From SAR202 cluster bacterium bin90 (GTDB lineage Bacteria > Chloroflexota > Dehalococcoidia > Lucifugimonadales > JADFKI01), in contig MPND01000001.1 of the NCBI GenBank assembly GCA_002238855.1, positions 1 through 64,000 on the forward strand: a DNA stretch of 64,000 bases, in the 5' to 3' direction. Made by a program: the position numbers and the translations under genes. Positions 15,831 through 24,176 of the stretch are shown here, in pieces (within the stretch, counting starts at the first letter, position 1; each line of letters starts with the position of its first letter). The notes below the pieces were generated by a model, which saw only the letters and a list, made by a program, of their open reading frames with translations, searched no databases and was not told the origin of the DNA.

Positions 15831-17660
15831 TTATTGCTTCAGTGTTATGGTTTCAAGGTTATTGAACAGACCCGTAATCTCCATCTGCCAGCCCTCCACG
15901 AAGTCCGGGTTCACCCAGACGGGGTTGTCGGCGTGGACTACCCCTGTTGAGAGCATCCAGTGATGGAAGAATTCACCTTCCTTGATGTTGGCGGCAATTC
16001 TGGCCTCCCTGTCAAGCGGGTTGGCTTCGACCTCGTTAACATAGGTCATAACTTCAAGAGCTTCGAAGCCGGGGTTCCAGTCGCCCTCACCAATGGTCGA
16101 ACCTTCACGCGCTGCCAGCCTTGGCTGATCCATCAGAAGTAGTGGTCCTCCGCAGCCGGGCCAGGCACAGCAAGACGTCAGGCCGTTCCATTCCCGGTCA
16201 ACTAGCCTGGGCCTAAACGCCTGGTACGCAGTGCTGTCCACCGTCACATCGAGTCCGAGGTTGATCCACATCGTGGCAACTGCATCGAACACCTCGAAGT
16301 TCACATTCGGAAGCTGCTGCACATAGACCTGGAACGCAGGGAAGTCATCGACAGGGTAGCCTGCTTCCTCAAGCATGGCCACTGCGCCGTCTGGATCGTA
16401 GGGGATTACCCATTCGTCCTTATGTTCCGGCAATGAACTGGAGAAGAAATTGATGTACTCGGGGAAGCCGTTTCCAAGGAGTACTTCTTCCACGATAAGC
16501 TCTCGGTCGATCGCCCTTGATAGCGCGTGGCGTACCAGCCTCGCCGATTCCATACGTGCAGGGTCATTGGGATCGCCTATCCATGGATGTTCTTCGTCAG
16601 GCATGAAGCCGGGTCGCGGTGTTACGGGCTGTCCGTCACGGCCCTTGTTGTCACCTTCAGGATACTCGAACATCCAGAAGTTGCCGCTGTAAGTGATTGC
16701 CTGCGTAGCGCCGCCGAGGTTGTCGCTATTCGGCTCCAGTCCCGCGTCGAGCAGGTCGGGAAGGAAGCTAAACGGCACCGGGTCCATGATATGTATGGCG
16801 TCCGTCTTGATGAGCGCGACGCGTGTGGAGTCTTCCGGAATCTCCTTTACGCTAAGTTCTCCGAACGATGCTGGAGTATCCCAGTAGTCGGCGAACGTGC
16901 TGCCTATGAATTCGTCGTTCGCAGTCCAGCTCTCCATCTGGAAGGGGCCAGTGCCGACCGGGTTCTGGAAGGCATTGTCGCGACCCTCATCATTGATGTA
17001 CTTGCTGCTGTAAACGAAAACCAACCCGATGATCGCGCCCTCGAACTCCGATGTGAAGCTCTTGAGCGGGAACTCAACCGTATGCTGGTCAACGACCACA
17101 TGAGGATTCTGGTACTCATGCAAGTAGCCTACGTTCCCGAATACAGACTCCTCGTTTTCGACTCCGGCGTCTCCGAAGCTCCACTTGACATCCTCCGCAC
17201 CCATCTCGCCCCAACCGTGATGGAACTGGACGCCTTCGCGGAGTTTCACGGTTATCTTGGACAGGTCGGTCGCAACATCATAGGATTCCGCCAGATGCGG
17301 ATAGAAGAGCAAGTCCTCTGCCTTGCGCTCCGTCAGGCTTTCCATCAAGCCAATAAGTCCGGGTATGGTGTCACCCGTGCCGCCTGACGCCTGGCCTGGC
17401 AGTCCCTGAGGATTGCCTAGAGTGCGCATTGCCACTTTCAACTGTCCGCCGCCCGTGGATTCTGCAGGCACTGCTGCGGGCGCAGTCGTGGGAGCCGGTG
17501 CAGAGGTTGGCGCTGGAGCGGGCGCTGCCGCCGCAGGAGCCGCCGTTGCCGGAGCCGGTGCAGGCGCGGCAGGCGCTTCTTCTGGCGCCGAACCGCATGC
17601 CAAAGCAAATAGCGCAGCCACAGCCACGATACTAACGAGCATTAGGGGTCTGAGTTTCAT
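15831..17660 (-). CDS. family-5 ABC substrate-binding lipoprotein (cassette 1)
   Basis: 609-residue extracytoplasmic binding protein. It has a lipoprotein signal (MKLRPLMLVSIVAVAALFALAC, lipobox LALAC) followed by an Ala/Pro/Thr-rich linker of about 55 residues and then an SBP_bac_5 domain (LKVAMRTLGNP, YDVATDLSKITVKLREGVQFHHGWG, and the hinge region around VRHALSRAIDRELI). The frame is open from 17750, but ATG 17660 has a GGAGGGCGAAGGA RBS and starts the signal peptide. It heads the operon with two Dpp-type permeases, xylulokinase and PfkB kinase. The family binds peptides, nickel or, in several lineages, oligosaccharides. The kinases favour a sugar. Confidence 0.9.
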   Translation of the reverse strand: MKLRPLMLVSIVAVAALFALACGSAPEEAPAAPAPAPATAAPAAAAPAPAPTSAPAPTTAPAAVPAESTGGGQLKVAMRTLGNPQGLPGQASGGTGDTIPGLIGLMESLTERKAEDLLFYPHLAESYDVATDLSKITVKLREGVQFHHGWGEMGAEDVKWSFGDAGVENEESVFGNVGYLHEYQNPHVVVDQHTVEFPLKSFTSEFEGAIIGLVFVYSSKYINDEGRDNAFQNPVGTGPFQMESWTANDEFIGSTFADYWDTPASFGELSVKEIPEDSTRVALIKTDAIHIMDPVPFSFLPDLLDAGLEPNSDNLGGATQAITYSGNFWMFEYPEGDNKGRDGQPVTPRPGFMPDEEHPWIGDPNDPARMESARLVRHALSRAIDRELIVEEVLLGNGFPEYINFFSSSLPEHKDEWVIPYDPDGAVAMLEEAGYPVDDFPAFQVYVQQLPNVNFEVFDAVATMWINLGLDVTVDSTAYQAFRPRLVDREWNGLTSCCAWPGCGGPLLLMDQPRLAAREGSTIGEGDWNPGFEALEVMTYVNEVEANPLDREARIAANIKEGEFFHHWMLSTGVVHADNPVWVNPDFVEGWQMEITGLFNNLETITLKQ

Positions 17661-17755
17661 TCCTTCGCCCTCCTTCAATGACTCATTGCGCGGGTATCGA
17701 TTTGGCACAGTGAAAGGCGCCAATTGCTGAATTGCAAACCCTGAATTCAACGGGG

Positions 17756-17782
17756 CTATTAAATCATTAAGCTATTTAATAG
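17756..17782. repeat. inverted repeat overlapping the cassette 1 promoter
   Basis: CTATTAAAT (17756-17764) and ATTTAATAG (17774-17782) form a perfect 9-bp palindrome with a 9-bp centre covering the -10 and spacer. The geometry suits a dimeric regulator binding as operator. No regulator gene is adjacent. Confidence 0.5.
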
Positions 17783-17786
17783 TCAA
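17758..17786 (-). promoter_or_regulatory. promoter of SBP cassette 1
   Basis: Minus strand -35 TTGACT (17781-17786), 17-bp spacer, -10 TTTAAT (17758-17763). Transcription would start near 17751, giving a leader of about 90 nt to the SBP ATG at 17660. The element closely matches the promoter of SBP cassette 2 at 20108-20136 (both read TTGACTAT and TGATTTAAT). Confidence 0.75.
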
Positions 17787-17829
17787 TATGCCTTAGAAAT
17801 ATACTTGATGCCACACGAATCTCGAGCTC

Positions 17830-19923
17830 TTACTCCTCCGGCTCTGTTATTGTCAGAACTTGATTGGGTTCAGCGCCTTCGATGACTTGAGTCCTGCCAC
17901 TCGGCCAAAACACTTCGATTTCCTCTGCCTCATCAGCGGTGCCTAACCCGAACTCCAGGTCGATGCTGTCCATAGACAAGTAGCTGGATCCCGCCCGAAC
18001 CTCCTGCACCTGAGTGCCCCCCCCGGCTGTGAGATAGACTCGCGCACCGATAGCGTCGGCGTTGCTGCCGGTCCCGTCAATGGCCATCCGCCCTTTCAGC
18101 CGTAACGTAATCCAATTGTTGGCGTTGTGGCCGTTCAGCCAGACAAAGAGGGGCCCCGTCCTTGCCGCCGTTGCCGCAGGACCGCCGGGCAGCCCGGGTA
18201 TGAATATATCGCCGCTGCTGTTGGTTGCTATCAGATCGACAAACCCATCGCCGTTAAGGTCGCCGTGCGCAAGTCCTTTGCCGTTCTCGTGCAACTGGCG
18301 GTCAATGCGCCTTGCCTTAAGAGCCTCCGGGTTCGTCCGTGCTATCGGGTCGTCTTCAAGCCCATCGTAGCTCACATGGGTGATGTCGAGCAGTCGGGCG
18401 CGCACGGTGATATCTTCGAATGCTCCCGCATTATTGCCGCGGAGCATTCGACCGGCGGCTGGGAAGATGTGCCCGTCTGGGCCGCCTCCCCTGCCCATGG
18501 TAGAGCCGAACCAGTACAGGTCTTGGTCACCGTCGTTTTCGTAGTCGAAGAAAGTCGCTCCAAATCCGAAGTCGTAAGCGGCGATGCCGGTTGGTATCTT
18601 GTGTCCATCATGGATACTTGAAGGGTCGAGGGAAACAGGAGGGAACCAGGGGCTAGGCTCGACCATAGTGGAGCCTGCGATGTCAACGAACCCACCGTCA
18701 CCCCTATTGCTCAGAAAGAAGTGGGAACATGTACCCGTGGTAAACCGGCCGAAGTACTCGCAAGTGCCGCGTGGTACTTGTCTGGGTGGCTGCAACAGCG
18801 TATGAAAGCCAACATTCGGGACGAATATATCGAGGTCAGTGTCACCATCGGCATCTCCCACTGCGAAGCCCATCCACGCGCCGACCTTGTCTATACCCAT
18901 GCTGCGCCCGACGGACGTGAACTTAATACCGAAAGGGTCTGAGTCGTTGCGATATAGATGAAGCCTGTCGGCGTCGTTAGCAACCCAGAGGTCCTGGTCG
19001 CCGTCGTCATCGTAGTCGAAGAAAAGCGCAGCGTGAGACTGTCCTGTCGGCTCACCAACCCTGTTGCCCTGTGCGTCCACCGTCGCGGGGTCATATCCCT
19101 CATACTCATCCCCCGTTTCGGGATTTATGTAACTGACAGGAGTATTGTCAGGATACCGCATCAATATCTGCGGGCCCTCAATGCCGGCTTCCTCTGTGAC
19201 ATCGCTGAATGTCAAGTCGCCATTGTTGACGAATAGCTTATTGAAGTGCCCTGGATGGTTCAGGTCTTCGAAGTGGCGAAAGTCCTGGTCCATCAGATTT
19301 GCGACAAACAGATCTAGCCACCCATCGTTATTCACATCCGCGCAGGCAATACTTGTGGCGGAACGGGTATTCACCAATTCTCCGAATGCCGCTGTGGTGA
19401 TGTCCGCGAAGGTGCCGTCCTTCATGTTTAGTAGCAGCGTGTCTAAGTTGCCCTGCTGAGGTGATCTGAAGCCCAGGTCGTCCGTAGGATTGCCCCACGC
19501 CCCAATATACAAGTCCTGGAAGCCGTCGTTGTTTACATCGCAAGCCACGGCACCTGTACTGTGAGAATTCTCAAGTGCAGTGCCGGCGGAACTGCTAACA
19601 TCGCTGAAAGTCTCGTCGCCATTGTTCATATATAGCAGGTTACCGTGCCCTGCCATCTGGGTCACATAGAAGTCTAAGTCACCATCCCGGTCGTAATCGA
19701 AAATGACCACGCCGGGCCGGTCGTTCCAGACGCCAAATCCGCTGTCTAGGGCCGTATCAGCAACGTTGGTGAATGGAACAACGGCCTTCGGGTCGTGCAA
19801 TACAGAGATGGCGTCCGAGTCCATGTCGCGGTCGAAAATGGCGAACTGGCAGGCGGTCGATAGAGCGAGCATGGCTACGCCAGCTAATAGCAGATGGATT
19901 GACCTAAGAAATTGTACATTCAC
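17830..19923 (-). CDS. FG-GAP/VCBS repeat lipoprotein with ASPIC/UnbV domain
   Basis: About 697-residue exported lipoprotein. From GTG 19923 the protein starts with a basic-hydrophobic signal ending in LALSTAC. An alternative TTG at 20004 would add 27 residues but leave an odd extension. The body is a beta-propeller of Asp-rich calcium-type repeats (DYDRDGDLDFY, DVNNDGFQDLY, DVNNDGWLDLF, DYDDDGDQDLW, DADGDTDLDIF, DYENDGDQDLY, DLNGDGFVDLI). The C-terminal ASPIC/UnbV domain has IGARVYLTAGG, VQEVRAGSSYLSMDS and VFWPSGRTQVI. Such proteins are extracellular with unknown substrate and probably bind ligands or matrix. The gene lies back to back with SBP cassette 2 and ends just upstream of the cassette 1 promoter. 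Confidence 0.88.
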   Translation of the reverse strand: MNVQFLRSIHLLLAGVAMLALSTACQFAIFDRDMDSDAISVLHDPKAVVPFTNVADTALDSGFGVWNDRPGVVIFDYDRDGDLDFYVTQMAGHGNLLYMNNGDETFSDVSSSAGTALENSHSTGAVACDVNNDGFQDLYIGAWGNPTDDLGFRSPQQGNLDTLLLNMKDGTFADITTAAFGELVNTRSATSIACADVNNDGWLDLFVANLMDQDFRHFEDLNHPGHFNKLFVNNGDLTFSDVTEEAGIEGPQILMRYPDNTPVSYINPETGDEYEGYDPATVDAQGNRVGEPTGQSHAALFFDYDDDGDQDLWVANDADRLHLYRNDSDPFGIKFTSVGRSMGIDKVGAWMGFAVGDADGDTDLDIFVPNVGFHTLLQPPRQVPRGTCEYFGRFTTGTCSHFFLSNRGDGGFVDIAGSTMVEPSPWFPPVSLDPSSIHDGHKIPTGIAAYDFGFGATFFDYENDGDQDLYWFGSTMGRGGGPDGHIFPAAGRMLRGNNAGAFEDITVRARLLDITHVSYDGLEDDPIARTNPEALKARRIDRQLHENGKGLAHGDLNGDGFVDLIATNSSGDIFIPGLPGGPAATAARTGPLFVWLNGHNANNWITLRLKGRMAIDGTGSNADAIGARVYLTAGGGTQVQEVRAGSSYLSMDSIDLEFGLGTADEAEEIEVFWPSGRTQVIEGAEPNQVLTITEPEE

Positions 19924-20107
19924 TTGGACACTTGCCTTGCGTCCTACGAGGACTCTGATTCCAAAGGAGGGACAGCACGATGATTGGGAAAATACGATTC
20001 TCAAGGCGTAGTGTTGTACGACGGAGTGGCGATGTCAAGGATGGCGGTTCGTGCTGTTTTCCCGACTCCGCTGCGAGTCACCAGCGGATTTATTCATAAC
20101 TTCAATC

Positions 20108-20136
20108 TTGACTATCATTCAAACTGATGATTTAAT
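20108..20136 (+). promoter_or_regulatory. promoter of SBP cassette 2
   Basis: -35 TTGACT (20108-20113), 17-bp spacer, -10 TTTAAT (20131-20136), predicted start near 20143 and a leader of about 94 nt to ATG 20237. It shares its whole -35/-10 frame and flanks with the cassette 1 promoter, suggesting common regulation. Confidence 0.75.
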
Positions 20137-20236
20137 GGCGCCATTCTTGGACATTAAGAGTACGTTGGGTGTACTGTCGGAAACAGTTGTCACTAGCGAT
20201 CGAAAAGGATATTCAGTTCGATTGGGAGGGAAAATT

Positions 20237-22156
20237 ATGCGAGGCTTGCGGACACGAAAGTCAGCGATTTGGCTAGTCTTATGCGCTGTGGCGGCTATGC
20301 TGACGGCAGCGGCCTGCGGCGCGGCCGAACCTCAAGTGGTCACGGTGGTTGAGACTGTTGTCGTAACCGAAGAAGTTGTGAAAGAGGTCGAGGTCGCAAA
20401 AGAGGTCGTTAAAGAGGTAGAGGTTACCAAAGAGGTTGAAGTAGTCAAGGAAGTCGAAGTTCCTAAAGAGGTAATCAAAGAAGTCGAGGTCGTAAGAGAG
20501 GTTACCAAAGAGGTAATCAAGGAAGTGCCGATCGAGCGCGTGGTGATTGCAACGCCAAGCCCGACAGACGAGGTCTTCTATGTGCGACCGCTGGACCCGT
20601 TCCCCAAGAGCGGCGGTACTTTCCGCGCAGGCGCACACGGACCGCCGGCACACTTCGACTGGTACGCCTCCGGAACGATTGCCAACCACGGTGTGCAGTC
20701 GCCTATGTATGACGCGCTGCTGCGCCGGGATCCCCGGACATCGGATGTGCCGGTTATTCCTGACCTCGCGTACAGGTGGGACATATCTGACGACCAGCTG
20801 ACCTACACATTCAGCATCAGAGAAGGCGTCAAATTCCACGACGGCAGTGACCTGACTGCCGAGGATATCAAGGCGACTTATGACAGGATAATATTCCCCA
20901 GTGAGGAACTAGTCAGCCTGCGGAGGGCATTGTTCCCCAATGTCGCCGAAGTGAATATGCCGGACGACTACACTGTCGAGTTCGTGCTGAGTGAACCACG
21001 CGCGCTTGCCAACATGATGGTCGCCTTCTCCACGGAGTGGAACCTGGTAAGCAAGAAAGAGACTTTCGAAGAGCATGGCGGGAATCTTCGAGGAGTTGAC
21101 GACCACCCCGGCACTGGCCCGTTCAAGTATGTATCGAGAAGCGATGACCAGTGGGTTCAGGAAAAGAATGTTGACTACTGGAGCCCCGACGCTCCTTACA
21201 TCGATAGGATTGAGCATATCTGGCTCAAGGCGTGGACTCCCGAAAACACGGCGGCCCTTCTGGGAAACCAGACTGACTGGACGATGTGGATGGCTCCTAA
21301 AGATGGCAAAGACATCGGAAACAGGCAAGGGCTGAACAGCATTCGCCAGCACCTGCTCATCTGGCACGGCATCCCAATGAATAACCTGCGAAAGCCGTTC
21401 GACGACAAGCGAGTGCGTCAAGCATTTGCCCTAGTTCTCGACCAGCAGGTTCTTTTGGACGTTACGGCCGATGTGAAAGCTACTCTGTTCGGTGGAGGCT
21501 GGTTCACGGACGGTACCCCTTACGGATTGCCTCTGGAGGAACTGAAGCAGAGGAAGTACTTCCGCCATCCGACTGAGGAAGATATGGCGGAGGCTCGCCA
21601 GCTGTTGGCAGATGCCGGTTATCCCAATGGAGAGGGAATCCCTACTCTTGACCTTGCTACTCGCGAGACGATCAACCAGCGTCAGAGGGCACCCGCAATT
21701 CAGGCAATGCTGAAGGAAGGTCTTAACATCGACACCGAAATTCGCGTAATTGACGTTTCTGCGCACGGTGAAGAGATCAAGGCAGGAAATTACGACATCG
21801 CGGTCGAGGGAGGCGCTTGGGCGTTCATCCCGGACCCATCGTTCTACATCAAGGACCTGTTCGGACGCTGTGGTGACAGGCTATGCGACGGCAACACCGC
21901 GTTCTACGACAACCCGGAAATGGATGCGAAGCTCAGGGCTATGGAAATAGAACTGGATCAGGCGGCGAAGATTGAAATGTCTAGGGACTTGGCAACCTTC
22001 CTTGACCAGGAAATGCCGTGGGTGCCTCTCGACACCACTGAGATTACCTACTGGGGTTACTGGGATCATGTGAAGGGCCTGATGCCTGCGAATAGCGATT
22101 TCTATGCAAACTATGAACTGCACAAGTGGGATTACGTCTGGCTGGATAGGCAGTAA
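20237..22156 (+). CDS. family-5 ABC substrate-binding lipoprotein with Val/Glu/Lys stalk (cassette 2)
   Basis: 639-residue binding lipoprotein. Signal peptide LVLCAVAAMLTAAAC has the lipobox Cys. It is followed by a stalk of roughly 65 residues made of short KEVEV/TKEV/VKEV units (about residues 34-98), then the SBP_bac_5 domain (YRWDISDDQLTYTFSIREGVKF-type motif, FDDKRVRQAFALVLD). The open frame extends to 20051, but ATG 20237 follows a GGGAGGG RBS and starts the signal sequence. It heads the cassette with two Dpp-type permeases. The ligand is unknown. The stalk probably spaces the binding domain from the membrane or forms a coiled element. Confidence 0.9.
   Translation: MRGLRTRKSAIWLVLCAVAAMLTAAACGAAEPQVVTVVETVVVTEEVVKEVEVAKEVVKEVEVTKEVEVVKEVEVPKEVIKEVEVVREVTKEVIKEVPIERVVIATPSPTDEVFYVRPLDPFPKSGGTFRAGAHGPPAHFDWYASGTIANHGVQSPMYDALLRRDPRTSDVPVIPDLAYRWDISDDQLTYTFSIREGVKFHDGSDLTAEDIKATYDRIIFPSEELVSLRRALFPNVAEVNMPDDYTVEFVLSEPRALANMMVAFSTEWNLVSKKETFEEHGGNLRGVDDHPGTGPFKYVSRSDDQWVQEKNVDYWSPDAPYIDRIEHIWLKAWTPENTAALLGNQTDWTMWMAPKDGKDIGNRQGLNSIRQHLLIWHGIPMNNLRKPFDDKRVRQAFALVLDQQVLLDVTADVKATLFGGGWFTDGTPYGLPLEELKQRKYFRHPTEEDMAEARQLLADAGYPNGEGIPTLDLATRETINQRQRAPAIQAMLKEGLNIDTEIRVIDVSAHGEEIKAGNYDIAVEGGAWAFIPDPSFYIKDLFGRCGDRLCDGNTAFYDNPEMDAKLRAMEIELDQAAKIEMSRDLATFLDQEMPWVPLDTTEITYWGYWDHVKGLMPANSDFYANYELHKWDYVWLDRQ
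20339..20530 (+). repeat. degenerate coding repeat (Val-Lys-Glu-Val stalk)
   Basis: In-frame tandem repeats of about 12-18 nt encode alternating V/E/K units such as VKEVEV, AKEVVKEVEV, TKEVEVVKEVEV. Codons vary between units (gag/gaa, gtc/gta/gtt), so the repetition is kept at protein level rather than by recent slippage. Confidence 0.8.
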
Positions 22157-22262
22157 AAGAGAACTCTATTGTTGATAACTGACAAATAACGCGTTGGAGT
22201 CGGAGAGGCAGGGCACCTCACTGGATAATTGCCACTGCATCTCCTCTCAATGGAGGGGATGA

Positions 22263-23219
22263 TTGCGAACCTACGTCCTTAAACGGTTGCTATATGCAAT
22301 CCCCACCATATTTGGTATCACCGTATTGATATTCGGCATCATGCGGATACTACCTGGTGACCCTCTGGGCGCCTACTACGGAATCGAGACTATTATCCAG
22401 TGGACTCCCGAACAGAAGGCAGCGATACTGAGAGACCTTGGGCTGGACAAGCCGATAGCCGTGCAATACGCGGTGTGGATGAAGGACATCGCCTCTGGGA
22501 AACTCGGTGAGTCATTCTTTCGTGGTGATCCCATCATCAATATCCTGGCTCAACGAGGGCCAATCAGTGCCCAGATCGGTATAATCTCGGTTGCAATTTC
22601 CTGGATAATAGGCTTGCCGGTTGGCATAATCAGCGCCGTGCGCCCAAATTCAATCTGGGATATGTTTACCAGTTTCTTCACGGTACTATTTCTTGCGATA
22701 CCCGGATTTTGGCTTGGACTGCTCGTGGTAGTCGCCTGCATCTCATGGTTTCAGTACAAAGCGCCAATCGTGTCGGTGCAGTTCTGGGAAGACCCGTGGA
22801 CGAATTTCCAGATTATCGTGGGCCCTGCCATAGTCCTCGGTCTGGGTCAGGCGGCGTTCATTGCGCGCATGGCTCGCTCATCATTGTTTGAGGTGTTACG
22901 AGAGGACTATGTGAGGACCTCGCGCGCCAAGGGGCTTATTGAGCGCTTGGTGATTGCGCGCCACGCCATGCCGAACGCTCTGTTGCCCGTGCTGACATTG
23001 AGCGGCGTGTTGCTTGGCTTCGTGATGGGCGGCTCCGTAGCGGTGGAGCAGGCATTCACCGTGCCCGGTGTGGGCAAGGCTCTTGTGGTTGCCGCAATCG
23101 ACCGCGACTTTAATGTCGTGCAGAATATCGTCCTTTTTTATGCGGTCATCTTCGTAATGGTCAATCTCTTAATTGACTTGCTCTACGGGTGGCTCGACCC
23201 AAGAATAAGGCTAAACTAG
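22263..23219 (+). CDS. ABC transporter permease, DppB type (cassette 2)
   Basis: 318-residue DppB/OppB inner-membrane permease. The TTG start at 22263 with GGAGGGG just upstream yields the canonical MRTYVLKRLLYAIPTIFGI N-terminus. The ATG at 22259 is out of frame. Landmarks are MRILPGDPLGAYYG, SGKLGESFFRGDP, the EAA loop YVRTSRAKGLIERLVIARHA, and YGWLDPRIRLN at the end. It lies 106 nt after the SBP stop. It works with the next gene to pass the ligand. No ATPase gene accompanies the pair. Confidence 0.92.
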   Translation: MRTYVLKRLLYAIPTIFGITVLIFGIMRILPGDPLGAYYGIETIIQWTPEQKAAILRDLGLDKPIAVQYAVWMKDIASGKLGESFFRGDPIINILAQRGPISAQIGIISVAISWIIGLPVGIISAVRPNSIWDMFTSFFTVLFLAIPGFWLGLLVVVACISWFQYKAPIVSVQFWEDPWTNFQIIVGPAIVLGLGQAAFIARMARSSLFEVLREDYVRTSRAKGLIERLVIARHAMPNALLPVLTLSGVLLGFVMGGSVAVEQAFTVPGVGKALVVAAIDRDFNVVQNIVLFYAVIFVMVNLLIDLLYGWLDPRIRLN

Positions 23220-23248
23220 CGCCATACTCATTTTGAGAAGGTGATGCA

Positions 23249-24145
23249 ATGGCAGTGGAATCGGTAGCGGCGCGAGGCAGCGTCAGTTCCAATGTTCACA
23301 GGTATGGGGGAAATCTGCGCGGTTTCGTTCGTCGCAGTCCGTTTGCGGCCTTATGGGGTCTGGTAGGGCTGATTCTGATACTGATGGCTGTCGGCGCGCC
23401 CATAATTACACCCAACGACCCTCTGAAAACCAACTTCACAAAAATGAGTGCGCCTCCGGATAGTGAGAGCTACTTCGGAACCGACCAAATAGGTCGGGAT
23501 CTGCTGAGCAGAATACTTTACGGTGCGCGAGTCTCTCTTTTCGTGGCTCTGGCGTCCGTGCTTCTTGGAACAACCATAGGCGGGGTGTGGGGTCTAGTGA
23601 GCGGTTATTTGGGCGGCTTAACGGATATGATAAGCCAGCGCTTCGTGGAGATCATCATGGCCTTGCCGGGCTTGATTCTCGCCTTCGCGCTCGTGCTTGT
23701 CATGGGTGCCGGGATGTGGACGATAATAATCGCTATCGCAGTAACGCGGGTGCCCTTCGGCGCGAGGATTATTCGCTCAGTTGCATTGTCAGTTAAGGAA
23801 ACAGCGTATGTAGAGGCGGCGAGAGGTATCGGTGCCTCTCAGGTGAGGATAATGGCGCGGCATGTAGCACCGCAATGTTTTGCTCCCTTCCTGATTCTGT
23901 TCACTGTCCATTTGGGCACGGTTATCGTCATTGAGGCATCGCTGAGTTTCCTGGGTTTGGGCGTTAGCCCGCCGACACCCACTTGGGGCGGCATGCTGGG
24001 CGAGGCGTCAGCGCTGCTGTATCCTTTCTGGTGGCACGTGGTATTCCCCGGTGTCTTCATTACTATCACCGTGCTGGCATTCAACCTCTTCGGTGACGGA
24101 CTTCGCGACGCGCTTGACCCAAGGCTGCGCGGCACGCTTGAATAG
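23249..24145 (+). CDS. ABC transporter permease, DppC type (cassette 2)
   Basis: 298-residue DppC/OppC permease with a cytoplasmic N-tail, a first TM (FAALWGLVGLILILMAVGAP), YFGTDQIGRDLLSRILYGARVS, the EAA loop YVEAARGIGASQVRIMARHV, and LSFLGLGVSPPTPTWGGML. RBS GAAGGTG precedes ATG 23249. Last gene of cassette 2, converging on the LLM oxidoreductase 31 nt away with no obvious terminator. The organism presumably supplies a shared DppD/F ATPase elsewhere. Confidence 0.92.
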   Translation: MAVESVAARGSVSSNVHRYGGNLRGFVRRSPFAALWGLVGLILILMAVGAPIITPNDPLKTNFTKMSAPPDSESYFGTDQIGRDLLSRILYGARVSLFVALASVLLGTTIGGVWGLVSGYLGGLTDMISQRFVEIIMALPGLILAFALVLVMGAGMWTIIIAIAVTRVPFGARIIRSVALSVKETAYVEAARGIGASQVRIMARHVAPQCFAPFLILFTVHLGTVIVIEASLSFLGLGVSPPTPTWGGMLGEASALLYPFWWHVVFPGVFITITVLAFNLFGDGLRDALDPRLRGTLE

Positions 24146-24176
24146 GCTAACAGGCTGCGGGGGATAGGCAGGATGG

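Noticed and set aside
16527-17387. 286-codon plus-strand ORF inside the SBP gene
   Set aside because: It is antisense to a lipoprotein with clear family motifs and lacks an RBS and recognisable domains.
20339-20530. CRISPR-like repeat array
   Set aside because: Repeats are short, degenerate, in frame and within a coding sequence. There are no unique spacers and no cas genes.
20279-20839. 186-codon minus-strand ORF opposite the SBP stalk
   Set aside because: Low-complexity mirror of the V/E/K repeats, with no RBS or family.
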